NCBI RefSeq assembly: GCF_029784135.1
Contig: NC_073746.1
Coordinates: forward strand, 66,466,763-66,530,762
Length of the DNA: 64,000 bases
Source of the DNA: Toxorhynchites rutilus septentrionalis
Taxonomy: Eukaryota; Arthropoda; Insecta; Diptera; Culicidae
Direction of reading: 5' to 3'
The position numbers and the translations under genes are program-made. A model generated the notes under the pieces. The model had not been told where the DNA came from, did not search any database, and saw only the letters and a list, made by a program, of their open reading frames with translations. This document shows, piece by piece, positions 36,783 to 50,207 of the stretch (its first letter is position 1; each line of letters opens with the position of its first letter).

Positions 36783-37010
36783 TGGTTTTCAAACTTTTTG
36801 ACGTAGGATTACGTCTTTCGGGACCATATTGAGGTACAAATTGAAAATCGAAAATCGAGCACATCGTGAAAATTGTCCAATTCAGTCATTTCATGATGGA
36901 TTGAGGAAATTTTTGCGTCAATCGATTTCCGCACTCCATAACAATTTTTTATATTGAAGAAAATAATATATGTCATGAAACTAACTATCGAACAATTGAA
37001 AAATCTCAAC
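36783..37010. repeat. Possible hAT fragment with one visible end
   Basis: CAGTGGTTTTCAAACTTTTT looks like a hAT left end. The following ACGTAGGATTACGTCTTTCG resembles 24100-24140. No partner end or target duplication was found. Confidence 0.35.
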
Positions 37011-37065
37011 CCCTATCCTAACGGAAATACCCACTTTTGATTGGTTGAAATTGACGAAACATGCG

Positions 37066-37245
37066 GCGGGTCCCTAACAGAGACATCAAAATCAAGCTGC
37101 CTGGGGGAAATCGGCATTGATATACATGAAAGTAGGGGAGCTTTTGTTCCTGCTAAAATGTGTTCCCTAACAGAGACATCAAAACCAAGGTGCCCAGGGA
37201 AAATCGGCATTGCAAATGTATGTAAGTCGGGGGCCTTTTTATATT
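37066..37245. repeat. Two-unit tandem duplication
   Basis: Two units of about 95 bases share CCCTAACAGAGACATCAAAA and GAAAATCGGCATTG-type blocks. They begin near 37069 and 37164. Confidence 0.85.
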
Positions 37246-37493
37246 GCAAATAAGATGAGTGATACGATTAATTCTAGCAAATAAAAGTTAAATTTGGAAC
37301 TTTGATGTTGGTTGCTTAGTAAAATTTCATATCAATGACCGATCTTATATTGTGAAAAATTTAGCACAAGTGTATGTGTAAAATTGTATATGGTAGCAGT
37401 TGTGTTAAAAATTAATAAAATTGATATAAATCCTTTCATATATGATTTATTTAAATTTTCATAAATAAAAACCAAGGTGTGTTCCCGCTCGAG

Positions 37494-37764
37494 GGTGCAC
37501 CCGTGGCCGACTGGTTAGCATCTCACATTATCATGCCGGGTGTTCGGGCTCGATTCCCGTTCTGGCCGGAGGATTTTTCGTCAAAGAAATTTCCTTCGAC
37601 TTGCACTGTGGTCACGCGTATTCTAGAGCTTGCCCTCGGAATACATTCAAGGCGTGTTATTTGGCTTAAGAAATTTCAACTAAGTATTAATAAATAACGC
37701 TAGTCAATGCATACGTTGAGACGGCAAAAGTTCTACAGGGAACGTTAACGCCATTCAAGAAGAA
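37494..37764 (+). mobile_element. Feilai-type SINE, full-length
   Basis: 271 bp. Box A (GTGGCCGACTGGTTAGC) and box B (GTTCGGGCTCGATTCC) of a tRNA-derived RNA polymerase III promoter, then the Feilai body (GGATTTTTCGTCAAAGAAAT, GTGGTCACGCGTATTC) and an AAGAAG tail. A perfect 15-bp duplication GTGTTCCCGCTCGAG lies at 37479-37493 and 37765-37779. This is the best single pointer to Aedes. Confidence 0.95.
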
Positions 37765-38231
37765 GTGTTCCCGCTCGAGAACGGGTCGTTTGGTTTAAGC
37801 TGTCTGTTTTGTTGTGTTTATTTTCGCCCAGGGAAAGTTTATTCGGCGAGAAAAATTGGAAAAGTGAAGAAATAATAGAAAAAATGATTTCCCATTTGCT
37901 TTGCAGATTCGGTATTGATAATTATCTTATATTACATTGGTGAGTTTATTTTCTTTATTTCATCCATACATAACACAGGAGGCATTTCGTCTAGGATCAT
38001 AGAGGGCTGTTTTCATCATATCTAGTTCCACTTCGATATCTTTTATCTGATACGCACCATCCAACGACTGTTTACCATCTTTCTGTCATCATAACTCGGT
38101 AAACACCGGTGGAGTGAGCAAACAATATCCAACAACCAAACAAAACGGCCCTTTTCAGGGCCACCAAATCATTATCAAAGAGTTCCTACGTCAACTATGC
38201 GGTCGTGTCTCGGGCACAACCCTCCTGTGAC

Positions 38232-38720
38232 TTTTTGCTCCATTCCCCCCTTTACGAAAATTAATCCCAGTGGTTCCCCCCTATCAGTTTTTTTGTAAGA
38301 AAGTCTGTAGCATCAGTAAAATGATGAAATAATACAAACGGTTTCGAGTTATATTCGCAGCAAATTTGATTTTATACTTGTATCTGATTACAAAAAATGT
38401 ATATAAAGTCTGTCAAGTCAGTATGGCACTAAACGAGTTCCGCCAAAATCGTATTTTTTGAGAACGTTGTCGAAAAGGTTACCTCAGCTCATCGTCGATA
38501 TCCACTCTATTACGTTGTTCTGTTTCCATCAACAGCATTGTAGGAAATCCAGATTCACATAAATACTACGCAAAATTGTAGATCGATTAGTTAGTTCGGA
38601 AATGCATCCGAAACTTTCGTCACTGCTAGTCGAAAGGGATTTCAAACCATGACCCAATCTTGTGCTTTGATATCAGGAAAATATGTTTCGAGTTTAACTT
38701 GTTGTAAGAAGTCTTGACAA
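38232..38720 (-). mobile_element. hAT transposon relic, copy 2 (inverted)
   Basis: Reverse complement of much of 22330-22790: the end near GAAAATTAATCCCAGTG, the block CTGTAGCATCAGTAAAATGA, and the coding remnant around CCATCAACAGCATTGTAGGA. The terminal TIR bases are altered. On the minus strand more of the transposase C-terminus is readable ([19 protein letters not shown]). Confidence 0.85.
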
Positions 38721-40013
38721 ATGCTGTACAATGCTTTTAATGGTCTTTTGTACTGTTTCGTCGTCTGTGCCATCATCATTCACTGACGAAAGTCTTTCAA
38801 ACATTAATAATTTCGACTAACAAACTACATTGAAAAAGTGCAAACTTACGCGTTATTATGAATTTCAGTATCTCGATTATGTTTACGGAATAACCTTACA
38901 ATATTGTGGCAATTTATATAGGCAGTACACATACTCGGTCTATCTCGGGTTAAAAATATAGGTATCACTGTTGCCGAAAATCGATCCACTGCATTTTTAA
39001 ATGATGGAAAATCGATTAATCCGGTAAATTGTTTCATCGAGAAAACATTAAAAGAAAAACTATTTTCGAAATAAAATGGAGGTCTTAAAAACAAGGAAAA
39101 AATAGGAATTTATTTTCAAAGATGCAAGGCTGCGATACAAAAACTAGTAAGATCACTATTTCTGCGGTGAAGCTTCTCGAGAAGCAGCTGAAAACCCGAA
39201 GATCTTGATCAATGTTTTTTTGCTTGCTGGAGTGTTGTTTATCATAGAGATTGAGTAATATTTTGAAGGTTGGAAACAGCGGCATTTTTTTATTTTAATT
39301 TTTCAAAAAAATTTTGAGCCAAATGTCTTAAAATTACATGACACATCGAGATTCACAGTGATCCCAAATTTTTTTTTCGTTAAAAATAGACTTTTCAGGC
39401 GGAAAAAAGAACAAGCGCAAAAAAATTTTTTTTTACAACATTTTAACATAACAGTAAATTTCGACGAATAATGCAATTTGAAGATATTTGGCACTAGCAA
39501 TTTTTTTTGAAAACCCCGATTTTTGGTGATCTTTCGAAACTAAAATTTTTACGTCTGTGTCACTAATAAATGAAGTTCGAATGAGCTAATATTTTGCAAA
39601 AGGTATATTATCGTGCAAATCAACATTTCGCAGCAAGTTCGGAATGAAAAATCGTGATAACTATTTTTATTGGTACCCAAAATCATACGTTTCGTTTTGA
39701 ATTCCGAAAAAAAGTCCCAGAGTGTCGATTTTGAACAAAAATAAAAAATTTCTAGATGACACTAGATCTCGACGTTTCATGCAAATTTAAGACATTTTGC
39801 ATAAAAAAACCCCGATTTCCTTTACTCCCCCTTTGTGTGATTTTTCGACTTTCAAAAAAACTCACACTTTGACTGCTTTGCGCCACTCTCCCTTAAGTCC
39901 GATTGAGCTTATACTTGGCATAGGGTGTTTTTTCGAGGTGGTGAACATTTTTTATAAGGTAACCTTTTGAAATTAGAGATAACCATTTTCATTGGCACCC
40001 TAATGCATATAGG

Positions 40014-40706
40014 CGGCGTTAACTAAGAGGGGACCAAGTTGCAAAATTAAAAATTTTGATTTATTGATTGCATTAGGTTAAACATTTCGTAAGCTACACA
40101 CTACATTGATCAGATTTGTAAAGTCACGCGTGCAGCAGGGATAAAGTATCGAAATTGTTTTGAATCAACGACCCTTTATAGCGCTAAAATTCAATATCGT
40201 TTTTCTCGAAATCATGAAAATGTCACATCCCAGCAAACATTAAATCGTATAACTTCTTCACATGCTAGGTCGCATATAAGTTCGTATCAAATTACAATCG
40301 TATAATGTATCAATCAGAGGATGCACCATGTGTATCCGAAAACTCGATTTTCTATATCATTGATAGATTAAATCGTATATCGATATAACGATCATTCTAG
40401 TATCGCGATATGCAGTACATATTATATACGCACATTCTGCTCATTTTGTATAGCATTGTCGGGTCAAATCGCATATCAGGGTAAAAAGCATCGTACATCG
40501 CTATATACGGCTTTATATACGTATAAAATATGACATATACGTATATCGCTTCAACTTTTGCGTGTATATGCCATTTGTATGCATCCTATATCATCCGAAT
40601 GTGTCTTGAATGTATGTATATCGCCTCCAACTTTGGCTATTCATACGATTTAATGTTCGCTGGGATGGTCCGGTCTGACTTAACACCGACCATTTCAGAC
40701 TAATGC
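40014..40706. mobile_element. MITE of the GGTCGGTG family with nested MITE
   Basis: Flanks of the 40229-40664 MITE match the uninterrupted copy at 48149-48397 on both sides. The right end reads GGTCCGGTCTGACTTAACACCGACC; the left end is more decayed (GTTAACTAAGAGGGGACCAA). Confidence 0.8.
40229..40664. mobile_element. Complete MITE, ends CCCAGCAAACATTAAATCG
   Basis: 436 bp with inverted ends CCCAGC(A/G)AACATTAAATCGTAT. Comparison with the empty site in 48149-48397 shows a 2-base AT duplication. It is very rich in TATACG/CGTATA words. Confidence 0.9.
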
Positions 40707-43439
40707 TGTTTGTGAGTCGCATGAACATATACATTCAAATCATTGAAGTACTGCGAAAAATTGTATTTAATACTGTAAAAAATCGTAATTAGTTCATGAG
40801 GTCATACAGTGTTGACGTCTGGTGGTGATATGGTGATTTAGGGAGGCAAATTAATCTCTACCAGATCAGCAGGCTCGAGAGCAGCTTTAAATTTGTAAAA
40901 TTTGAATGAAAACTTTTGTTTTATGATATCTGATTACTTAAAACACGTGCCATTGAACTTTACTTGTCCATTTCTATATAAATTTCTAGAAATTTCCACT
41001 AAAATACAATAGACGACCAGGAATGACGTATCCGATTGAATCCTTTTCGAGCTATATGTTTTATGTTCTACGAGTTTTAACTGCTCTGGAATAATATTCC
41101 AGAAAGCCGTGCGAGATAGCTGTTGCTCATCATCCAAACAACACACACTACTGTCACAGACCAGTGATGTATTCATTTGAAGAAATATCATGAGATTTAT
41201 AGAAATCGCATGAACCGCATGAACACTAGTGTGAATTTTTATAATGAATATATTTATGAATTCTTCCATCCAATTGGAACTTGTGGCAAACGTACGACCC
41301 GTTCACATGAACATATATTTATTTTGGGCTGTGCATCATTTTGCTACTTGACGAAACAGTAGTAAAGGGCTTTTCTGGATCATTTAATTGATTTTAACTT
41401 TCATCCATTCTTATCGGCCATGTCAACAAATTGACCATCGATGACAGAAGCAAAAATGAGCGTTGTTCACAACGCTGCTAATCGTAAACACACATTCCAT
41501 TGTCCATGAGCAGGTATGGACAAAATCGCATCGAAATTCGTTCAACAACACTCATTCACAGATAATTCTCCGTTTATGCCTCACTTTATTTGAGACAGAA
41601 AACATTCACCTATCATCTTCGCAAAGTTCATTCTCGAGTTGAACGGAAAAATCCTGTCTCGATCCCACTCATCTATTCTCAGAGAATTTTGCATTCCCTC
41701 ATTTGCCTCTCGGAATGACGTTAGATGGTTATATAATCAAATTGGAAACTTTTGCTTGGGCCAGCGAGTGTCTCTGTAAAATCATTCGTTTTTAACTCAA
41801 ATAGTAATCATTGAGCCTCGATCACGGCAGTAAAATATAGGTAGATAGTTGAAATCGAGTTATTTCCTGTGCACTATTGCAATGACATTTCTTTGTTTCT
41901 AGTATGAAACAATCTAAGCCAACGCAAAAGACCTTATTATCGCCAGTTATTGGTGAGCGGGAATGTGGATTCATGTGCACTTGAATGCTGACAAGTGAAA
42001 AGAGTACAAGGGAAAATAAAATCATACATACAAGCAGATTCAGTCTATTTTGACTCACTCGTTATATTGTTTCGTGCGATCCTTCCAAAGGAGTATTCAT
42101 TCATTGAATGTTGTTTTCCACTCTTTGTTATGTTATGTTCACTCTCAGTCCCGACTGAAGATGGTCGGGGAGTAAAAAATGATTGATCGTGCAATCTCAT
42201 GATTGCTTACTGCATTCTTTTAGCTATGATTATTCCAAGCAGATACAAGATTGATTTATAATTAGGTGTGGAGAAATGAGCGAATGAACTTTTCCATACT
42301 TGTCCATGAGTACGAGTGAAAAAAGAGAGAATGAGTCGTTTCAGTCTTTTTCGGTGATTTTATTCACCTGAAGTAGAACTGCGGCCAACTTTATTGATTT
42401 CTCACCAATGAGAAATTCACCAGCGTTTACATATGCTAAACTTATTCTATTCATAGCAGTAATTTATACCCCGAATAAGTGTATCAGATATATTCATACT
42501 CGTCATCTATTTAGACATGACTGAATCCATCTATAGCTATAGATTTCCCTGATGTAAACGTGCCATTAGAATTTTGAAGCATTTGACGACCAGAATCCGC
42601 CGAATATGTCCCGAATGTCATAACCTCAAAAGTTGGGCTCTTCTACTCAAGTTACAGATCGTTCGTGTTCGTGTCCTAAATACAGTAAATTTTGCATCCT
42701 GTTACATTCCGCTTTTCTCAAAAATTGAGACAAAATTGAAAGTATATTTTTTGACGCCCTTAGAGTCATTCGAACGGCACAAATCGAAGTGTTGAACGCC
42801 ATTCCTTGAAATGGGTCAGAGCACGCATTTGAATCGATGTAAAAAGTGCGTTGAAGCCGGAGGAAAGCACTTTGAATAATGGAATTAACAAATATTGAAA
42901 CAAAATGTTGAAAAAACCAGTTTCATTACCAGTCACGAAACATAACTGACACCGTCTTGTGTCCTATGAAACTCAGCTGTTACTTGTTGCGTTCAGATGC
43001 AATGCATTCGACATTCAGATTATCGCTTGAATTGGGCCATTTTATACAAGCACATATATCAGCACGGAATGAACACTTTTTATTATTCTCTGTAGTAAAC
43101 AATAATGCACTTTCAAGGCGATAGTAGAATGTTCGTCATACGTAATTTAAGACGTTTTGTTATCGGTAACGAGCCTGAGGCTGCGTTTGGCAGCATGGAC
43201 AACACATAATAACAGGTAGTGGACTAAAGCAAGATCTTCTGTACCTACGTTTTTCTGTAAAAAGAAGACATTGGCAGCAGTGACATATCAGGTTACAGAA
43301 CTTCTGTTGAATTTAGAAGGAATGCATCTGTTAGAAGTAGAAATCACTACAACAAACGACTTCGAAGTTCATCTATTTACAAGTTGTCATTACGTTGAAG
43401 TTATGTCGCGTGTCTCTTGAACTGAGCTCATTGTAATAG
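40707..43439. other. AT-rich sequence, nothing recognised
   Basis: No supported gene. The motif CGTGTTCGTGTCCTAAATAC at about 42664 resembles the dispersed motif at 22080. Confidence 0.4.
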
Positions 43440-43720
43440 CTCATAATTCATCCATACAACTGCTCTGCTCTGCAAGAAACATCAGGCTGTTGTTCTAATA
43501 ATAACACAACAATGATTATATCAACTGTCTCCACTGTCCGGTGGTCTAACTGAACAATGGAAGAACAGAAGGAATACTCTTACTCCTAAAATGGTAACTG
43601 TGTAATGTGCTATTTATAGATACGACAAAAAATTTGACATGTACACGATTAAAATACGGCCCTGTTACAGCTTATATGCTAATGAGCCAAAATAATTAAA
43701 CAAATGGGATAAAAAAGTAC
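43440..43720 (+). mobile_element. SINE fragment, same family as 62784-63265 (tRNA head missing)
   Basis: Shares ATCCATACAACTGCTCTGCT, CAACTGTCTCC.CTGTCCGG and the 3' end GCTAATGAGCC..AATAA..A with a GGGATAAAAAA tail. Confidence 0.85.
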
Positions 43721-46270
43721 CAAGCATATAACTCGTAGACATTTTATCATTTGAATGAGAAGATCATTCAACGATGTTCTTTACAACTTTGATTCCAATA
43801 TGACATGAAAACATTAAGAAAAGTTCAGAAATAAAATAAGAGACCAAGACTGAGTAACACACTGTTCTGTTTCTTAATGTTGAAAACGGAGAAATAAACA
43901 AGTCAGTATGATTTTCATGGCAAATAATCTGCCTTATTTTTTTTTGAACGACGAACTCAAAGATATGCGTATGACGGTGGCAATCCGAAGAAATTGCTTG
44001 GCCTACAACATAGTTTTCAGGAGATTTCAATTCACCAGATCCTTGAGAAGAATAACACAACGTACTTTGTAAAATACGGAGTAGTGTGCATTTTACCCAT
44101 TTTGTAGAAAAACAATTGACATGCAAACTAGGAAAAGTTTCGCGTCGATCGTGTCATTTTTAAGTATCGATTAATGTACGCCAAACAAAAGACGATGCTT
44201 CAAGGAATATTCTTATCGTTCTTTTTAGGATCGCATTTGTCTCAGGTACTGTATACGGATATACTGAATATGACTAAACTCAGCTTTTGTTGAAGCTTTT
44301 GTGGAAAATCCAGAGAAATCCAGAGGAAAGCATTTTTGTTACTTTTTTCCCTTTATTTATTTAATTAGGCTCAAGTGGATAAAGAGCCACCATCAAGCAT
44401 GCTGAGACATGTTTGTTACTTTTTGTAAATTTAATTTACTAGGAACAATATAAAATGTGTCAGGTAGCGTTGATTGGTCTAGATTAGGTACGTGGAAAAG
44501 CGCATAATTTTAAAAATATCATGTTTTTATAGAGGTGAATGAACTTTGTAGTTTATAGTCTCTGTAATAGAAAAAAAACTTATCCATGTTTCCCACAGGG
44601 ACTGGATACAGAGGAAAATACGTTCAAAATGAATATGTTCAGTAGTTTCTCTTGTTGTACTCGAAATAACTCTACAGCGTCAATGTAAATTGTGCACACC
44701 AAAACACTCATAAATGAAAACATTTGAATGTTTACAGCAAGAGTAGAAAAATCACATAAATCAACTACAAATTCTCGCCGTTCTATTCATAAGTTCAACT
44801 AACATAGCTAAGGACAGAACACTCTATCTATGTTGCACAGTCCGGGAGCCTTGAAGACCCAAAACATTGCTAGAATAACATGCCGCATCGGCGGATGGGA
44901 GTATCCAATCCGAACCCGTACCAAAAATAAGTTACCAAACAAAACTTCTCAATTTGTGTGACACATAAATCGTGATAAACACCGGCTAGCGAAGAAAAAA
45001 GAAACTTCTTCTCTTGTGTAGGATCACTGTCTCCACCGAGTCAATTTATTCGTCCGTTTATTATTATTAAACCGACTTCTTCTTGCCACTTCAGATTACT
45101 ACAAACTGTCGTTACTGCTGTTGTTGCTGATGCTGCTAAGATTACGCGTGGAAATTTCGCTTTTATTTTTACATTGGGGTCACACACATATACACAAACT
45201 TCGGGAGGAAACTTATGCTCCGCCAAAACAGTCTTCTCCTGATGTTTTTTTTTTTTTCAATTACACAATCTGCCAGATGATTTTGAGTCGGTTGGATAAC
45301 CTCACGATTTTGATTCAAAAATGCACTTTTTTATTGCTAAAACACAGCGTTTGTTCTTCATCACTATTTTTGAGCACGTGTTATACAGGATCCGTTTCAC
45401 GTTGCAAAAATTTGAAAACTGCTTCAACTAGTCCCTTATTATCAATATATAAAAGATGCTCAGTGCAACAAAGTTCTTCGCTCTTCGAGAGGTGACAACT
45501 TCAGTAGTGGAGTTCAACGTTTGAGAAAGTCTTCTTCATTTGCTCTCGCTTTCTCTCTCACTTTCTCCGTTTCTAACACTTTTCCCCAACGAAGGATCTT
45601 CCGCCGTGGGTTGGTGGAAAAAGCGCGAATTTCGAAACTTTTCACCCACTTTGCAATTATCCGTCTATTTGCGTGTCACGTAAAACAGGCGAGAGGCGAT
45701 GACGGATTTGAACAGGTTCGGAGGAAATCACATGTGTACCGATCGACCGGTCTATACAGACTGAGCTGGGATGGATCGAAAAATTTGTGTTTTAAAAATC
45801 GTCACAAAAATAACCTAGAGTAATAATAATAATAATAATATACAACACACCGCCCGACAGATACAGTCGCGGTGTGTCCAACACCGCGTGAAGTATAGAA
45901 CCGCACTGATTGCCCGAAATGAGTGGTAACAAACGTGTATTATACATATGTGTGGACTACACCGAGACCGAGTCTGGTCTCTCTCTGCTCCTATCACTGT
46001 ATCCGCCGCCTCAACAGCTGAATAACGCGGGAGGCGCGGGAGGCATTTGTTGCCGCTAATAACAATAATTGACGGCGGGGGTGGCGACGGCGACTGGAAG
46101 CTTTCTTACGTACATCCACTCATAAAACTACTTGAGTGAGCTTGTATCGAGATGTTCCTGTTAGTCCTAGTGAGTGACCTTCCTCTAACCGATGAGTGCT
46201 GGGTGTGGGTTTGGAGTTCATGTCCCTTGTACTGCAAATTAGGAAATATTTTGCCCTGTGTAACGTACTG
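43721..46270. other. Sequence without a recognised gene
   Basis: Contains a short (TAA)n tract at 45821-45842 and a GC-richer stretch at 45990-46100. TATATAAAAG at 45446 could be a TATA box on the plus strand, but no gene is seen downstream. Confidence 0.4.
45821..45842. repeat. (TAA)n microsatellite
   Basis: Seven AAT/TAA units. Confidence 0.9.
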
Positions 46271-47087
46271 TTTCGACCAGAGATGCCAACCTTTCTGATT
46301 TTTCAGTATTTCCCAGACTTTTTTGGCTCGTATCCTGATATACTGATAAAGACTCAAGTTGTCCTGATTTTTAAGAAATGATCCTGATTTCTCCTGATTT
46401 AAGTACTTTTAACATTATAACAGAAGAAAACTATCCGTTGAAAAAACTGAAATCCCTGTCATTTTTTTTTATTTGAGAAGAAGAACTGTCATAATAGCTC
46501 TCCGGTCCGCACATGTATAATGCTCATATTTAATTAAATTCTCATGATACAAAGCTGTACCTAACTTTTTTTTATCAATATGTATGATCGTTGCGAAACG
46601 ATTGAATCCCGAATTATTTTCAATGCTCAAAAATTTTCGCGTTTTTCAAAACAGTGCTAGATAATTTCATGAAACCAGAATATCTGAAGAATTCAAGAAA
46701 TAATAACGAGATTATAACGAGTTTGAGGACCCACATTATCTTGTATCATGTGTATGTACAAGTAGTCGCAAAATTGTTGATGAAAGAATACGTTTCGTAG
46801 TGTAATATTATTCAAGTGAAAATTTTGAATTCAAAGTCAATATGATTAAATTTTATATAACATGTTGAAACTATAGCAATTATATCTATAATCGAAACAA
46901 ATAACATCAAAATACTCAGCAATTCATCTACTGCTAGTATGCTTTCCTCATTTGGTGAGAGAAGATTTATTTTAAGGTAAAGACGATGAATTCAAAGAAA
47001 TTCTGAATATGGATTTCTCTGCAATTCACTGTAGTAATGTTGTAGGTTATTGGGGGAAAATATAAACGATCAAATGATACCTACAAT

Positions 47088-48564
47088 CAGTGTTGCCACA
47101 CGTACATATTTATCTGGAAAGGTACAGATTTTTTCGTTATTTTTGGTACAGATTCTGTACGGTAAGAATACAGATTTTCGTCAAAAAGTACAGATTGGTA
47201 CAGATTTTTTCCGCGTGTGAAATTTTTTACATTTGAACAATATAACATCAAGGTACAAGACGACTTTTACGCTGCAATATCGCAATCTAGCTATCTAGAT
47301 TCCGAAAAACTATGTAGGGGAAAAAAAAGTGGTTAAAATGAACACCCTAAGGAACATGCTCGTTTACTGCGTCCACATATCGCTACAATCTCCGTTCTTC
47401 GAAGAATATTATAGCTTATCTAATTGTTGTTCAAGATATCAAACGGTTCTTATTATAAAGAATTGAAACTATACATATTTCATTAAAAGAAATAAATATG
47501 TAAAATCGAGCATTTTTTTAGCGTGCGGTTAAAATGATCACATGGTGGTGGTAAAATGAACACCTGTACATATTATGCTAAATGGGTTAGATTTATACGT
47601 TGTTTCATGTCCAAATTTGTTTACATCATTGATGAGAAAATAGGTATATGTATGAAATAATCTGGGTCTATTCACCTAGAGTAGTAATTAGAATTTTCTC
47701 CTACGTACAAAAATGTAGTAAGAAACACATAACGCTTCACATATTAAGGTTTGGGCGGCATACTTTTCTAGGGTCAACAACAAAAGGAACCCCTTGAAGA
47801 GCAACATGTGATAAGGTATATCAGCTTTAGAAAACATAACAGTCGTTATCCGGTGGTGGCTCATTTTACCCCAAACAACAAAGTAATTTCGAATACGAAT
47901 TAATCGCCGAAATCAAACAAAATATCTGTTTACCTCTCATTGAATATGTGAAGAGTCGTCATACAGTTTCATCCATAACAGGGTGTCTTGAATAACTTCA
48001 AATGTTCTACGAATAGGATAATCAAGAAGTATCAATTAGTTTCTAGTTAAATTATCGAAGTTTGAGCACCGGTTCATTTCACCAACCCTGTTCATTTTAA
48101 TGGCATTTCCCCTATAAGCATCATCAAACACACGAATGGCTTACAAATGGTCGGTGTTTAGTCAGAGCGGACCAATTCGAAAAATTAAAAATTTCGTGTT
48201 ATTGATTACATTAGGTAAAACATTTTGTAAGCTACATTCCACATTTATCAGATTTGGAAAATCACGCGTACAGGAGGAATAATATATCGAAATTGTTTCG
48301 AACGCTCAATAAAAACCCCTTATAGCACCGATCTTCAAACTCGTTTTTCTCGAAATCATAAAAATGTTACATGGTCCGGTCTGACCTATCACCGACCAAA
48401 TGTAAATGTAGTGTTTGTTGTAAATAAATGAGTATTTTTTCATGCTAATCAGATTTTTCTCTATAACGAATATTTTCGATGGTACAGATTTTTGGAAGAA
48501 AAAGTACCTACAGATGAGAAAGATTTTTAGCCCCTCTGGTACAGATTTAAATGTGGCAACACTG
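47088..48564. mobile_element. hAT-type element with GTACAGATT subterminal repeats
   Basis: 1477 bp, inverted ends CAGTGTTGCCACA. The 8-bp duplication is CCTACAAT at 47080-47087 and CCTACAAC at 48565-48572 (one mismatch). Copies of the word TACAGATT lie at 47121-47215 and again near 48481-48550. No transposase was recognised. It carries a nested MITE (48149-48397). Confidence 0.85.
48149..48397. mobile_element. MITE of the GGTCGGTG family, uninterrupted
   Basis: 249 bp, ends GGTCGGTG...AGAGCGGACCA and GGTCGGTGATAGGTCAGAC (reversed), with AAAT on both sides. It provides the empty-site allele for the MITE at 40229. Confidence 0.85.
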
Positions 48565-48919
48565 CCTACAACATTCCTACAACAAAAACTTCAACTGTAT
48601 GGCTAGCATAAAAAATAGGAGAAAACAGACATGCACTGGTAGGGTAGAAACTCAAAGCTGCGTAAAAGATGGCAAAAGATTGTGGAACAAAATAATATAA
48701 ACTTTTTGAGCCATCCTGATTTGTTTCTGATTTTCATTTTCATCCTTCTTGATTTTTTAAAATTAAAGTTAAACCTTGGTTTCGACTTACATAATGATAA
48801 TTTTCTTGTTAAAAAATTGTTCCTTTTTAACCTGGATTAAGTGTGTCCTAGGAATTCAAAAATACAAACGAGGCGTCTTACTTGGTAGTGAAACGTAAAA
48901 ATGCTTTAAATTTTTCCCA

Positions 48920-49690
48920 CATAAAATTGCATCACGGAAAACGCTGTAAGTAATGTCGCGAATTAATTTTGCGCGAGCACCTGAAAAGTCTTCAACTTTC
49001 TCATCGGAAAACTACAACGGTGAGTCGCGTGTTTAAACGTTACTACGAAACTCCGAGCATCGAACGGAAGAAGAAATGCGGTCAGAATGAATGTTCTATT
49101 AGTGATCACGATCACAAGCGTGTCGTGAAAGCGTTTAAGCGGAATCCCAATGCTTTGGTCAGGGATGTGGCCAAAAAGTTGAATCTGTCCAAGGCTTTTG
49201 ATCAGAGAGCCAAGGACCGGGAGGGACCGCAAAAGTGCAGAAGGCTCCAAATCGTAACGAACGGAAAAATACGGTGTGAAAGTAACGGGCCCGGAAACTG
49301 TACACCCAGATTCTGACGAGGCCTCATTGTTTCATCATAATGATGAGACTTATGATGAGACGGCAGCTTACGGGGCTACTGTTCTTCACCGCTAGACACT
49401 AGATTGATGTTTCGGAGAAAGTAAGGAAGCAGAAACTTTCAAAGTTTGCCAAGAAATGTTTGGCAAGCGATCTGCTCATGTGACAAACGGAGTGCGCCTT
49501 CCGTGACTACCGGGACTGTAAACGGGCAGATCTACTTCAATGAGTGTCTACAGAAGCGTATGCTTCCTCTATTGAAGCTTTCTCTATTGAAAACCTACAA
49601 TCTTCCGGCCGGATCGAGCTTCGTGCCACTATCCAATGGATTTCTTGGAGTGGTACGAAGCCAACGGGGTCACTTTCGTACTCAAGGACA
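48920..49690 (+). pseudogene. Decayed DD37E-type transposon relic
   Basis: AAATTGCATCACGGAAAACG at about 48924 matches the inner part of the DD37E inverted end at 30652. The following frames give VSRVFKRYYETPSIERKKKC, DHKRVVKAFKRNPNALVRDV and AKKLNLSKAFDQRAKDREGP, then pieces such as WQAICSCDKRSAPSVTTGTV and YEANGVTFV. These are parallel to the better copy but with many substitutions and frameshifts and no right end. It belongs to a related, older subfamily. Confidence 0.85.
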
Positions 49691-49704
49691 AGGATATACC
49701 CTTA

Positions 49705-50140
49705 ATTTCCAGAAAAGCTCAAAGCCATCGCAGAAGGACTCTTCACGCAGCAAGTTCTATCGACGAGACCACTTATACCGTACGGCGAGGAAGAGACTGA
49801 GCGTATTCAAGTCACCAACGAGTAGCTCACCGCAGGGACTGAAAGAAAATAAAGCACTAGATCTCGTGATCCATAGCGATCCTAGCTTTACCCGTCAAGA
49901 TTAGGATGGATCTGCAGAAATGTCTAGATGACGGTCACTTCCCTCAGAAGCTGGTCCCAAAATCAACCTGAAGATCCATCATATAAAGAGATATAGACCT
50001 ATATGTTTGCTAGACGCACTAGCGAAGCTCTCGGAGAGAATTATTCTCACCAGGCTAATGAAATGGAGGAAGGGTGTTGAGAATACGGCGGACGCTATTC
50101 GGATGGTAATCGAGCAAGCTCAGGATTCTGGATACGATAC
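49705..50140 (+). pseudogene. R1-clade LINE reverse-transcriptase fragment
   Basis: Shifting frames give LKAIAEGLFTQQVLSTRPLI, YRPICLLDALAKLSERIILT-like and DAIRMVIEQAQDSGYDTI. These fit the segment just before and inside the RT fingers of R1-type LINEs. Multiple frame breaks; no ends are seen. Confidence 0.65.
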
Positions 50141-50207
50141 GATAACTTGGCGGGAGTTTCACTAGATTTCATCCTGGTTTCATTTGTATATCGGCTTGCT
50201 GGTTTTT

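Noticed and set aside
36783..37010. Complete hAT element
   Set aside because: One end looks right, but no partner end or 8-bp duplication could be found.
45446..45510. TATA-box promoter (TATATAAAAG)
   Set aside because: No initiator at the right distance and no gene after it; kept only as a remark.
46275..48760. Element bounded by AGAGATGCCAACC with TCCTGATTT repeats
   Set aside because: The repeated word occurs at 46290-46400, 48715-48760 and also 29315-29410, but I could not find a matching inverted end or duplication.
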